40,045 nt of DNA from an uncultured Clostridia bacterium (GTDB taxonomy: Bacteria > Bacillota > Clostridia > Saccharofermentanales > Saccharofermentanaceae), in NCBI GenBank assembly GCA_946537885.1, contig CAMNGC010000017.1, positions 1 through 40,045 of the forward strand. Direction: 5' to 3'. The position numbers and the translations under genes were made by a program. The stretch's first letter is position 1. The number at the start of each line of letters is the position of its first letter. Positions 1 through 8,123 of the stretch are shown in pieces. The notes under the pieces were generated by a model that saw only the letters and a list, made by a program, of their open reading frames with translations, was not told where the DNA came from and did not search any database.

Positions 1-1
1 T

Positions 2-2050
2 GAGCAGACAGCCGCACAGGCAGCTGAGTTTACGAATGCTTATGATTCCGAGACAACGGTGTACGGAAATCTTGTGATTACCAAGACAATCGAAGGTATT
101 TCTGCAGCACAGGCAGCAGAGTTGGATGACATCGTTTTCACTATTGAGGGACCTTCCAATTTCAACAATGGTGATGATATGGAAGTCACATATCCTGACG
201 ACTTCACCGATGGATCATTTACATTAAATGATATTCCCAGCGGTTCTTATACCGTTACTGAGACAAGCAACGGTGGAACAACAAACTACAAGTTTGTATC
301 CGTAACCGGCAATGGAACAACACAGAGCTTTGAGGATCAGGATACAACAATCACTTTCGATCTTGTAAATACATATGAGGAGGTTGTCTATGGTACTCTG
401 AATGTCTACAAGATTGAGGAGGGCGATGTTGAAGGAAGTGGAAATCCTGCTGAGTATCACTTCTATGTGAGGAATGGTAATAATTACATTTGTCGTGATG
501 CAAGCGGCCTGATCACTCTTACGGCAGAAAAGTCGGAAGCTACGATCTTTACTGTAGTTCCCGGTAACACACCTACCATCATCGAGAATGTACCCCAGGG
601 AAGGTATTCTGTAGAAGAGATCGATGATTTCACAGCAGGTCTGAATGCAGGTTACTCTTGTGATTCTCAGGTCAACACACTTGATGGAGCGACTGTTATC
701 AATGCTGACCATAGAAGCCGTAACTTTACGATCGTGAATACTTTCGAGAAGACGGAAGTTGAACAGTATGGTTATATTAAGGTAGTAAAGACTCTGACAG
801 GTATCGATCTTGCACTGGCAGGAGATATTAATTTCACAGTAGAGGGTGCGGATATCACGATCCCTACACTTAACAGTGCAGCAGTTACTGCCGGAACTTG
901 GAGTGTAGACGGTAATACTTACACCTACGCTGTAGCAGACAGGATCGCAGTCGGAACAAACCTGACGATTACAGAGACAGCACCTGCAGCAACGATCACT
1001 GACGGTGATACAACATATACACTGACAGCAGCACCTGCAGCAGTTGAGATCACGGTAGCTGAAGGTGAGCAGACAGCCGCACAGGCAGCTGAGTTTACGA
1101 ATGCTTATGAATCTTCTGTAGCTCATGCGACCGGCAGCCTGACTATCCGTAAGACGATCAGTGGCGCTGAGCTTAACGAACTTGAGGCTATCACCTTCAA
1201 TATCACGGGTGATCAGGGAACTACATTAACAGCTCCTGAACTGAAGTTCGGGAATGTTGGGACTGACGCCGGTCAGTGGAAGGATGAAGGTAACGGAACA
1301 TATTCTTATACTTTCGAGGGACTTAAGGCAGGCGAGACATTCACTGTAGTAGAAGAACTTGACGGACAAACAACAACATACACTTTGGATTCTGCTTCAA
1401 GCACTACAGAGGGATCCGCTGCAATCTTAGCTGATGATAATGTTGTTATCGAGTTGACTGATGCATACACAGAAGCGACAGTTACACCTGAGCCTACGCC
1501 CGAAGGTGATGTAACTCCTACTCCTACAGAGGAAGTTACACCTACTCCTACAGAGGAAGTTACACCAACACCTACAACAGCACCGACGGCTACACCTACA
1601 ACAGCACCGACGGCTACACCTACAACTGCTCCTACGGCTACTCCGACGGAAGCACCTACACCTGTACCGACGGCTACACCTGTTCCTACAGCAACTCCGG
1701 TTGCAACAGACACACCTACACCGACTCCCGGTGTCACAGTCGTATCTGTCAGTGTTGATGACACGGTTCTCTCGCCTGATAAGTACACGGTAAATGAGGA
1801 CGGAAGCGTATCGCTCAATCGTGATTACTATCTGACGCTGTCCGCAGGACGTCACAGAGTAACTGTTACACTGTCTGACGGTACATCCAGGACAAATGAG
1901 ATCACGATCCAGGATGCTTCCTCCAGACCTTCTTCCGTAGCAGCTACAGGTGAGAGCGAGTCCTCCGCTGTAATGATCGCGATCATGGCGCTTTCAGCAT
2001 CTGCAATGCTCTTCGCAGTCAGGATCGCTAAGAGGAAGGAAGAGAACTGA
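2..2050 (+). CDS. Wall-anchored surface protein with CnaB-like repeats (5' end outside window)
   Basis: The reading frame is already open at base 2, so the true start lies upstream; a GTG at 59 is internal. What is visible is about 682 residues. Four prealbumin-like (CnaB/SpaA-type) modules follow each other, beginning near bases 60, 395, 770 and 1130. Each has a Lys in its first strand (ITKTI, VYKIE, VVKTL, IRKTI), a Glu in a late strand (VTET, VEEI, ITET, VVEEL) and an Asn or Asp near the end (VNTY, VNTF, TNAY, TDAY), the layout of a self-forming isopeptide bond. A Thr/Pro-rich spacer (about 1480-1735) leads to a CBM_X2-like Ig domain (about 1735-1905). The C-terminus has VAATGE, a hydrophobic helix and a KRKEEN tail, a sortase signal with Ala where LPxTG has Pro. 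Likely an adhesin or pilin-like shaft; the ligand is unknown. Confidence 0.85.
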   Translation, partial: EQTAAQAAEFTNAYDSETTVYGNLVITKTIEGISAAQAAELDDIVFTIEGPSNFNNGDDMEVTYPDDFTDGSFTLNDIPSGSYTVTETSNGGTTNYKFVSVTGNGTTQSFEDQDTTITFDLVNTYEEVVYGTLNVYKIEEGDVEGSGNPAEYHFYVRNGNNYICRDASGLITLTAEKSEATIFTVVPGNTPTIIENVPQGRYSVEEIDDFTAGLNAGYSCDSQVNTLDGATVINADHRSRNFTIVNTFEKTEVEQYGYIKVVKTLTGIDLALAGDINFTVEGADITIPTLNSAAVTAGTWSVDGNTYTYAVADRIAVGTNLTITETAPAATITDGDTTYTLTAAPAAVEITVAEGEQTAAQAAEFTNAYESSVAHATGSLTIRKTISGAELNELEAITFNITGDQGTTLTAPELKFGNVGTDAGQWKDEGNGTYSYTFEGLKAGETFTVVEELDGQTTTYTLDSASSTTEGSAAILADDNVVIELTDAYTEATVTPEPTPEGDVTPTPTEEVTPTPTEEVTPTPTTAPTATPTTAPTATPTTAPTATPTEAPTPVPTATPVPTATPVATDTPTPTPGVTVVSVSVDDTVLSPDKYTVNEDGSVSLNRDYYLTLSAGRHRVTVTLSDGTSRTNEITIQDASSRPSSVAATGESESSAVMIAIMALSASAMLFAVRIAKRKEEN

Positions 2051-2085
2051 GTTCTCATGATCCGGAAAATTAACTGATCAGATTA

Positions 2086-2116
2086 CTGCCCCGCCGGATA
2101 TGGCGGGGCAGTTTTT
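2086..2116 (+). terminator. Intrinsic terminator of the surface-protein gene
   Basis: A perfect 10-bp GC-rich stem, CTGCCCCGCC with GGCGGGGCAG, closes a short loop and is followed directly by TTTTT. It lies 36 bases after the stop codon of the surface-protein gene and before the tRNA promoter. Confidence 0.92.
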
Positions 2117-2133
2117 CGATGATAAATTCAGGG

Positions 2134-2162
2134 TTGACAATTTGATTGTCTGTAAGTAAAAT
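2134..2162 (+). promoter_or_regulatory. Promoter of tRNA-Leu
   Basis: A consensus TTGACA (2134-2139) and TAAAAT (2157-2162) are separated by 17 bases. The predicted start falls about ten bases before the mature tRNA 5' end at 2180. Confidence 0.75.
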
Positions 2163-2179
2163 AGGTCTTGCTGTGATGA

Positions 2180-2263
2180 GCGGCCGTGGCGGAACTGGCA
2201 GACGCGCACGTTTGAGGGGCGTGTGGGATGACCATACGGGTTCAAGTCCCGTCGGCCGCACCA
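2180..2263 (+). tRNA. tRNA-Leu (GAG anticodon), CCA encoded
   Basis: A class II tRNA fold can be drawn. The acceptor arms GCGGCCG (2180-2186) and CGGCCGC (2253-2259) pair fully, followed by discriminator A and an encoded CCA (2261-2263). The anticodon loop TTGAGGG sits on the stem CACGT/GCGTG and presents GAG. The variable arm is long (TGG/CCA stem), as expected for leucine tRNAs, and the T arm is CGGGTTCAAGTCCCG. Confidence 0.95.
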
Positions 2264-2267
2264 GATA

Positions 2268-2297
2268 AGACCTTGAGGAGACTCGAGGTCTTTTTTT
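2268..2297 (+). terminator. Terminator after tRNA-Leu
   Basis: The stem AGACCTTGAG with CTCGAGGTCT (one G-T pair) is followed by a run of T (2291-2297). It begins five bases after the CCA end of the tRNA. Confidence 0.9.
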
Positions 2298-2307
2298 ATT
2301 CGTTTTA

Positions 2308-2316
2308 TGCTATAAT
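2308..2316 (+). promoter_or_regulatory. Extended -10 promoter for iorAB
   Basis: TGCTATAAT is a consensus -10 (2311-2316) with the TGn extension. The -35 position falls inside the T-run of the preceding terminator and is poor, so the extended -10 probably carries recognition. A second TATAAT lies at 2328-2333. Confidence 0.55.
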
Positions 2317-2351
2317 ATGCGGCGAGTATAATTTATTGCAGAGGTTTTGAT

Positions 2352-4157
2352 ATGGCTTATTCATGTGAGGGGAATGGGAATCCCCGTTTGGAGATTATGC
2401 TCGGTAACGAAGCGGTTGCCAGAGGAGCATACGAGGCCGGTGTGAAGTTTGTCTCGTCATATCCGGGAACTCCCAGTACAGAGATTACGGAAACAATTGC
2501 AAAATATGATGAAGTGGCTTGTGAATGGGCTCCGAATGAGAAGGTCGGTGCGGAAGCTGCTATAGGTGCATCCATACGAGGTGCGAGGGCTATGACCTGC
2601 ATGAAGCATGTTGGTATGAATGTCTGTGCAGACCCGCTTTTTACAGCATCCTACTCGGGTGTTAACGGAGGTTTGGTGTTCTGTGTTGCTGATGACCCCG
2701 GAATGCATTCATCACAGAATGAACAAGACTCAAGACACTATGCGAGGGCGTCCAAGGTTCCAATGCTCGAGCCTTCCGATAGTGAAGAATGCAGAGATTT
2801 TACCAAATATGCTTTCGAGCTGTCAGAGAAATACGACACGCCCGTCATCATGCGACTTCATACAAGAGTATCTCACTCCAGGAGTATTGTTCCCGTAAAT
2901 GCCCCCGATGAGATCAGGATCAAAGATTATACAAAAGATTCCGGTAAGTATGTAATGATGCCTGCCAATGCTCTTAAAAAGCATATTGTTGTTGAAGAGA
3001 GGACGGCAAAGATAATCGAGGACACCAGTGCTGACGACGGCATTGCCGGTCTTCATAGGATTGAGATGAGAGATAGCAAGCTCGGTATCATTACGGCCGG
3101 CGCTGCTTATCAATATGTGCGGGATGCCGTTCCGGATGCCAGTGTCTTGAAGCTCGGTATGGTATGGCCGCTTCCTGAGAAGCTGATCAAAGAGTTTGCT
3201 TCCAAGGTTGACAGACTTGTAGTTGTAGAGGAGCTTGATCCTTTTATCGAAAATGAGATCAAGGCGATGGGTATCAAGTGTGAGGGCAAGGAATTATTCA
3301 CTATGCTCTACGAATATTCCACAGCCATGATCAGGGCCGCTCTTTCCGATCTGCCGTTGCCTGTTAAGGCTATCGACACAGACAAGCTTCCTGTAGCGCC
3401 CGACAGACCTCCGGTTCTCTGTGCAGGTTGCCCTCATAAGGGTCTCTTCCTGGCTCTTCATCGCCTGAAGGTAACAGTTACCGGAGATATCGGATGCTAT
3501 ACGTTGGGAGCGCTTCCTCCTATGCAGGCCGTAGATGCGGTCATCTGTATGGGCGCTTCTGTCGGTATGGCTCACGGTTTTGACAAGGCAACTGACGGCG
3601 AAGCATCACGTCATACAGTTGGTGTTATCGGTGATTCCACGTTCCTGCATTCCGGTATTACAAATCTTATGAATGCTGTTTATAACGAGAGCAGCATTAC
3701 ATTGATAATCCTTGATAACTCTATTACCGGTATGACAGGACATCAGCAAAACCCTTCCACCGGCTATAATATCCGCCTTGAGAAAGCTCCTCAGGTAAGC
3801 CTCGAGAAGCTCTGTGAGAGCGTTGGCGTATATCCTGAGAATATTCGTGTGGTAGACCCTGTTGATACTTTCGAGACAGAGAATGTCATTAAGGAAGAGC
3901 TGGCAAAGGAGACTGTTTCCGTTGTTATTGCAAGACGTCCCTGCGCTCTTATCCCGACAGGCAGAGCCCGCAAGGGTATCAATGTTGAAGTTGACTATGA
4001 GAAATGCAAGAAGTGCGGTGCTTGCGGCAGGATCATGTGTCCGGCCCTTGTCATGGGTGAGGATCGAATGCCTGTCATCGACACGGAGGCTTGCAACAAT
4101 TGCGGACTCTGTGTAAATATGTGCAGATTCGACGCACTTAGGAAGGGGGAGGAGTAA
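2352..4157 (+). CDS. iorA: Indolepyruvate ferredoxin oxidoreductase, alpha subunit
   Basis: The catalytic subunit of the enzyme that oxidises aryl pyruvates made by transamination of Trp, Phe and Tyr to aryl-acetyl-CoA and CO2, passing electrons to ferredoxin. The 601-residue length fits the family. The N-terminal pyruvate:ferredoxin-type domain begins with the typical GNEAVARGAYEAG stretch. The thiamine-diphosphate domain contains GDIGCYTLG near residue 377 and GDSTFLHSG further on. The C-terminus has two ferredoxin-like Cys clusters: CxxCxxCxxxxCP near residue 552 and CxxCxxCxxxC near 581, giving two 4Fe-4S centres. GAGG upstream supports the ATG at 2352. The beta subunit follows one base after the stop. 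It points to amino-acid fermentation, or reversed, to aryl pyruvate synthesis, in an anaerobe. Confidence 0.96.
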   Translation: MAYSCEGNGNPRLEIMLGNEAVARGAYEAGVKFVSSYPGTPSTEITETIAKYDEVACEWAPNEKVGAEAAIGASIRGARAMTCMKHVGMNVCADPLFTASYSGVNGGLVFCVADDPGMHSSQNEQDSRHYARASKVPMLEPSDSEECRDFTKYAFELSEKYDTPVIMRLHTRVSHSRSIVPVNAPDEIRIKDYTKDSGKYVMMPANALKKHIVVEERTAKIIEDTSADDGIAGLHRIEMRDSKLGIITAGAAYQYVRDAVPDASVLKLGMVWPLPEKLIKEFASKVDRLVVVEELDPFIENEIKAMGIKCEGKELFTMLYEYSTAMIRAALSDLPLPVKAIDTDKLPVAPDRPPVLCAGCPHKGLFLALHRLKVTVTGDIGCYTLGALPPMQAVDAVICMGASVGMAHGFDKATDGEASRHTVGVIGDSTFLHSGITNLMNAVYNESSITLIILDNSITGMTGHQQNPSTGYNIRLEKAPQVSLEKLCESVGVYPENIRVVDPVDTFETENVIKEELAKETVSVVIARRPCALIPTGRARKGINVEVDYEKCKKCGACGRIMCPALVMGEDRMPVIDTEACNNCGLCVNMCRFDALRKGEE

Positions 4158-4158
4158 T

Positions 4159-4758
4159 ATGTCGCAGCAATTAGAAGCATCTATTGTACTTGAAGGTGTA
4201 GGCGGACAGGGAACCCTCATTGCAGGTAAGCTCCTGGGCATCCTCGCCATGAAGCTTGGTCTTGATGTTAAGGTTTCAGAGGTTCACGGTATGAGCCAGC
4301 GTGGCGGTTCTGTTATCACTTATGTTAAGATCGCGCCGGAGGTCCATTCTCCTATTATCGAGGAGGGGACAGCTGATTATATTCTTTCTTTTGAAGAAGT
4401 TGAGGCTGTCAGATGGGCCGGACTTCTTAAGAAAGGCGGCGTAATGATCATCAACAAGCAGCAGATCAAGTCCTTGCCTGTCCTTATGGGGCAGATGCAG
4501 TACCCTGAGAATATTGTTGAGGCTCTGCGTTCCAATGCTGATCCTGAGGCTAAGATCGTTGAGATCGATGCATTATCGCTGGCGATGGAGACCGGAACAT
4601 CCAAGACAGTCAATATCGTTATGCTCGGTGCACTTTCCAATTATCTCGGGGTTGATGAGGCTCTGTGGAAAGAGGCGATAGAAGAGGCCTTTGCTTCCAA
4701 GCCAAAGACCATTCCCGGTAATCTGTCGGCTTTCGAGAAGGGCAGGGCAAACGGCTGA
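4159..4758 (+). CDS. iorB: Indolepyruvate ferredoxin oxidoreductase, beta subunit
   Basis: The small gamma-type subunit (199 residues) of the 2-oxoacid:ferredoxin oxidoreductase family, partner of the alpha chain. The N-terminus shows the family glycine motif GVGGQGTLIAGK, followed by EVHGMSQRGGSV, which is diagnostic for the pyruvate/ketoisovalerate oxidoreductase gamma domain. A strong purine-rich ribosome binding site (GGGGGAGGAG) lies inside the last codons of iorA, so the two chains are translationally linked and probably made in equal amounts. The mRNA ends at the hairpin at 4874-4908. Confidence 0.95.
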   Translation: MSQQLEASIVLEGVGGQGTLIAGKLLGILAMKLGLDVKVSEVHGMSQRGGSVITYVKIAPEVHSPIIEEGTADYILSFEEVEAVRWAGLLKKGGVMIINKQQIKSLPVLMGQMQYPENIVEALRSNADPEAKIVEIDALSLAMETGTSKTVNIVMLGALSNYLGVDEALWKEAIEEAFASKPKTIPGNLSAFEKGRANG

Positions 4759-4873
4759 GATATATTGACAGGGATCCGGCTTTGTGACGATATGCCGCTA
4801 TATACGCGGATTATCGCTTTCAAGGTCGGCTGTCTACAAAGCAATGTCATTAAGTTAAGACAGTCACTTCAAA

Positions 4874-4908
4874 GATCCTCATACCTCAAAGGTATGGGGG
4901 TCCTTTTT
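4874..4908 (+). terminator. Terminator of iorAB
   Basis: A 13-bp stem, GATCCTCATACCT with AGGTATGGGGGTC including two G-T pairs, has a CAA loop and is followed by CTTTTT. On the opposite strand the T-run is poor, so it mainly serves the plus strand. Confidence 0.8.
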
Positions 4909-4953
4909 AAAAGCGCTTATCGAATGCGGTGACCCACATCAATAAGCGCCTTT
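4907..4953 (-). terminator. Possible terminator of the XRE-desulfoferrodoxin gene
   Basis: Read on the minus strand, GCGCTTAT and ATAAGCGC pair perfectly around a 21-base loop that holds GTGGGTCAC, followed by TTTT. It is about 90 bases beyond the regulator's stop codon. The 281-base gap between the convergent genes otherwise holds the iorAB terminator and one TTCAGTTGGTG motif (4965-4975) that recurs near 12.7 kb. Confidence 0.5.
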
Positions 4954-5039
4954 GCTTACAAATATTCAGTTGGTGAATCTGTACTCCTATTTTGAAGGCG
5001 TGTCAAGAGGTCTGTTATCGAAAACGTTGCGGAACCTGA

Positions 5040-5627
5040 TCACTTTTTGACTACTCTGTACAGTCCGTGACGGTTACAGTATGCGTAGATATATCTGACA
5101 AGAGGTGTCCGGAATCTGGTCTCGGCATTGCTCTCAGGGTACATTTTCGATAACTGTATGCCGGAATCCGATACGGCCGCGATAAACGAGATATAGTGAT
5201 CCTTGGTCATCGGATGATCTACCGAGACAAAGTATTCGTCTTCTATCTTCTCAACGCTGATCCGGTGCTCCTCATCCGGTTCCTCAGCTTCCATCGGCGG
5301 CAGTGTTATGCCGCAGCACATGACCAGAGCTTCACCCACAGATGCGATAACATTACCGCATACCGGACACACACAGAATCTGCTCTTATACATATCGGAA
5401 GATCTGTTGGTATTGGTTATGCAGTTACCGGAAAGCAGTTCGACCACCGATATCCCGAGTTCCCCGGCAAGCGGTTCGATCAGGCTGATATCAGGGTAAC
5501 CCTTTCCCGTCTCCCATTTGCTGACTGCCTTACTGCTCACAAAGAGTCTCTCAGCCAGCTGCTCCTGTGTCATATTCTTCTTCTCACGGAGCGTCCTTAT
5601 CACGTCTCCGGTTATATACTTATCCAT
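5040..5627 (-). CDS. XRE-family regulator fused to a desulfoferrodoxin-like domain
   Basis: A 195-residue protein of two parts. Residues about 8-62 form an XRE helix-turn-helix (IRTLREKKNMTQEQLAERL, then SSKAVSKWETGKGYPD), a DNA-binding module. Residues 85-195 align with class I desulfoferrodoxin (superoxide reductase). A desulforedoxin-like knuckle has C87-x2-C90 and C104-C105. The catalytic-iron ligands are all present: H121, H138 (HPM), H144 (HYI), C184 and H187 (YCNRHGLY), and the 6-residue H138/H144 and 3-residue C184/H187 spacings match the enzyme. The conserved Lys just before the first ligand in characterised enzymes is Glu here (EEH). I infer an iron-containing redox or superoxide sensor that controls genes, possibly the divergent lipoprotein; catalysis is uncertain. 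Confidence 0.88.
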   Translation of the reverse strand: MDKYITGDVIRTLREKKNMTQEQLAERLFVSSKAVSKWETGKGYPDISLIEPLAGELGISVVELLSGNCITNTNRSSDMYKSRFCVCPVCGNVIASVGEALVMCCGITLPPMEAEEPDEEHRISVEKIEDEYFVSVDHPMTKDHYISFIAAVSDSGIQLSKMYPESNAETRFRTPLVRYIYAYCNRHGLYRVVKK

Positions 5628-5711
5628 AACGATGACCTCTTTGCTGTCTTCTGAGGCAAGTCTAACAGAGGGGAGGAGCGGAGGCTACCTACGGGAAGTA
5701 GAGTAGTACGG

Positions 5712-5740
5712 TTGAATTCATAGATTGCAAGTAGTATATA
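5712..5740 (+). promoter_or_regulatory. Candidate promoter for the large lipoprotein
   Basis: TTGAAT (5712-5717) and TATATA (5735-5740) are 17 bases apart, in the 155-base gap between the divergent regulator and the lipoprotein start at 5783. Both hexamers are imperfect. Confidence 0.4.
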
Positions 5741-5782
5741 GTATAAAAACAGAGTATGTCCGGCAGGAACGGAGGACTATAT

Positions 5783-8047
5783 ATGAAGGGTAATTTAAGA
5801 CTGACACTTACAGCGATCCTGATCTGCGCCATTACTGTTTTTACGGCGGCCGGATGCTCTAAAAATGATACAACTGAAACATCCGGCGGCACAGATACCT
5901 CGATCTCCTCCGTCGATACTGAAAAGACGGAACTGTCCGGTATAACCGTTCCCGAAGAATACGATGCAGATTCCAGGTGCTACAGATCGGTCACGGTAGA
6001 TATTGATTACGGGTTTGAAGGACATATCGGAGATATATTCCCTGCCGGGGAAGAAGTCTGCTATCTGGTTTACGAGAATCCATCAGTCGGAAACGTCGGT
6101 GACGCAACTAACAGAATGATATTTACCGATAAAAGAGGAAACGAGACGCGCAGGTTTGATCTCGACATGTCTGTTCATACGTGCTCATACTCTGATGGGA
6201 GAATAATCGCGATCGATCTGATGAATAACGTTTGTTTCATTGATGCCATGACAGGAGATATAACGGCAACATATACCCCTGATATACCGGCCGGTTATTA
6301 TGGAAGTGTTGCGGTCGGAGCCATTACGGATGGTTATGTTGTACTCATGCAGGGCCGGGCGATGCGATATGATCTTGAAGGAAACGAGACCGGCAGGATC
6401 GAGGATGATACGCTTCCGTTAAACTACAACTATCACTTTCCGATCAGAACGATAAATGGCAAGATCTGGGCGGTCGATGATGACGCAGTGCCATGCAGAT
6501 ATATCGAACTTGATTTTGAAGCCGGTATGGTCAGGACTGAGATCAATGCACGCGACATGGGTATAAGCGATATAAGCGGGCTGATGGAGACCGGAATATA
6601 TAGTTTCACGGATTTTAGCGACATCTACTCTGTGGCTGATCCTGAAAACGGAACCTTCAGGACTATCGCATATAAGTCAAATATGCTGATCGAACCTGCC
6701 AGGTCATCGAGTAACCTTTTCTCTGAAGCTACACCTATAGACGATGATCTTATCATTGTTCCGCATTACTATGTCGATACATCAGCTCAGATTACATATG
6801 TCTACTATGATCCGGACCTTGACTTTTCTACAAGGCAGGAACTGACTATAGGCGGCTTCGGAGTTATGTCGGACAGCATAGTCGAGAGAGCGGTATTCAA
6901 CTTCAACAACAGTCAGGATGAGTACTATGTCAGGACTGTCGAATTTATCGATCTCTATCCTTCTACAGGGGAAGGCGCTGAAGCAGAGATACAGAGGAAC
7001 GCACAGATCATCCGCGATTTCAACAGCGGTAATTCACCTGATATCTTCTACGGGGGTACTTTCGATTATATGTATTGGGGAAGAGCCGGAATGGTCGCTG
7101 ATATATCAGATTATATCGATCTGGATGAATGCCATGTGGCACCGTCGATCAGATCTCTCATGCAGGACGATGACGGACACCTTTATCAGATCTTCGGGGC
7201 ATTTACTGTTACCGGAAACTTCGGACTCGGCAGCGTATGGGGCGAAGGTACGGACTTCTCGCTGTGGGATATCCCCGAACCGGGAGAAGGCTGTACCATC
7301 GACGGAGGAAGTAATTCTGCGGATATCGTCTACAGCGCGCTTCTGTACCGGATGCATGACGGTCTTCCCGACTCATCTGCTATGAGACGGCTCGTTCAGA
7401 CCGCCTACGACCTTGGGATCGATCCTTCGACCGCCCCGCTTGCCTATGCAGATGCGGACGGGGTCAGAAACGGATCTTATCTGATGTGCACACAGTATCT
7501 GTGGAGTGCAACAGACTATCACGGTCTTGTAAGGGCCATGGGTGAGATACCGACTTATATAGGCTTCCCATCATATAACGGATCGTCGCACCCGATCGAA
7601 CCCGGAGGACTCATGGCGGTGAATGCCGGGGCATCGGATATCAAAGCGTGCTGCGAGTTCATGTCATATATATTATCCGATACCTGTCAGTACACTATGC
7701 TTGGCGGAGGATTCCCCGTCAATTCCGAGATCTATGACATCTATCTTGATGCCCTTGTAGACCGCAATTCTCTCCCTGATGACGTGGCAGATCTGATTCT
7801 TCCTTTCTGCAGGACTTTCGATAACAGGACAGGAGAGATAGTTGATCTTGTTATCACGCAGGAAGAGGCAGATGCGATACGTGCCATGATAGATACAGTC
7901 GACTCGATCACCGTTCACGACTTCGGCGTATGGGATATTGTCTTAGGCGAGATGACAACGATCTACACTCAGGACAAAGCCCCGGATGATGTAGCGGACA
8001 GCATGCTCTCGAGGCTCGATATCTTCCTGAGTGAGAACGAGCTGTAA
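5783..8047 (+). CDS. Large lipoprotein with a solute-binding (family 1-like) C-terminal half
   Basis: I take the ATG at 5783 because GGAGG (5771-5775) sits seven bases upstream and the signal peptide starts there; an in-frame ATG at 5756 has no good site. The 754-residue product has a type II signal peptide ending FTAAGC, lipidated Cys 25. Residues about 40-355 contain repeated strand/turn segments with DxxGN turns, suggestive of a beta-propeller-like fold. Residues about 360-754 resemble extracellular solute-binding proteins: a start like AVFNFNNSQDEYYV, then SGNSPDIFYGG, then a late SDTCQYTMLGGGFPVN. No permease or ATPase genes are adjacent, so it is an orphan. It may bind sugar or peptide, or act as a sensor. 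It is divergent from the HTH-desulfoferrodoxin gene and convergent with the glycosylase. Confidence 0.75.
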   Translation: MKGNLRLTLTAILICAITVFTAAGCSKNDTTETSGGTDTSISSVDTEKTELSGITVPEEYDADSRCYRSVTVDIDYGFEGHIGDIFPAGEEVCYLVYENPSVGNVGDATNRMIFTDKRGNETRRFDLDMSVHTCSYSDGRIIAIDLMNNVCFIDAMTGDITATYTPDIPAGYYGSVAVGAITDGYVVLMQGRAMRYDLEGNETGRIEDDTLPLNYNYHFPIRTINGKIWAVDDDAVPCRYIELDFEAGMVRTEINARDMGISDISGLMETGIYSFTDFSDIYSVADPENGTFRTIAYKSNMLIEPARSSSNLFSEATPIDDDLIIVPHYYVDTSAQITYVYYDPDLDFSTRQELTIGGFGVMSDSIVERAVFNFNNSQDEYYVRTVEFIDLYPSTGEGAEAEIQRNAQIIRDFNSGNSPDIFYGGTFDYMYWGRAGMVADISDYIDLDECHVAPSIRSLMQDDDGHLYQIFGAFTVTGNFGLGSVWGEGTDFSLWDIPEPGEGCTIDGGSNSADIVYSALLYRMHDGLPDSSAMRRLVQTAYDLGIDPSTAPLAYADADGVRNGSYLMCTQYLWSATDYHGLVRAMGEIPTYIGFPSYNGSSHPIEPGGLMAVNAGASDIKACCEFMSYILSDTCQYTMLGGGFPVNSEIYDIYLDALVDRNSLPDDVADLILPFCRTFDNRTGEIVDLVITQEEADAIRAMIDTVDSITVHDFGVWDIVLGEMTTIYTQDKAPDDVADSMLSRLDIFLSENEL

Positions 8048-8123
8048 GGCTCGGCTGACCGTTACATACCTCGTAAAGCTCGTTGAGGCTGCAGTTGCAG
8101 GGAATCCTCAGATTCCGGCTCTT

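Noticed and set aside
224..1126. 300-residue antisense frame rich in Cys
   Set aside because: It mirrors the surface-protein gene, has no family pattern or good ribosome site, and its odd composition follows from the repeat-rich coding strand.
1306..1818. 170-residue antisense frame of Val/Gly repeats
   Set aside because: It is the complement of the Thr/Pro-rich spacer.
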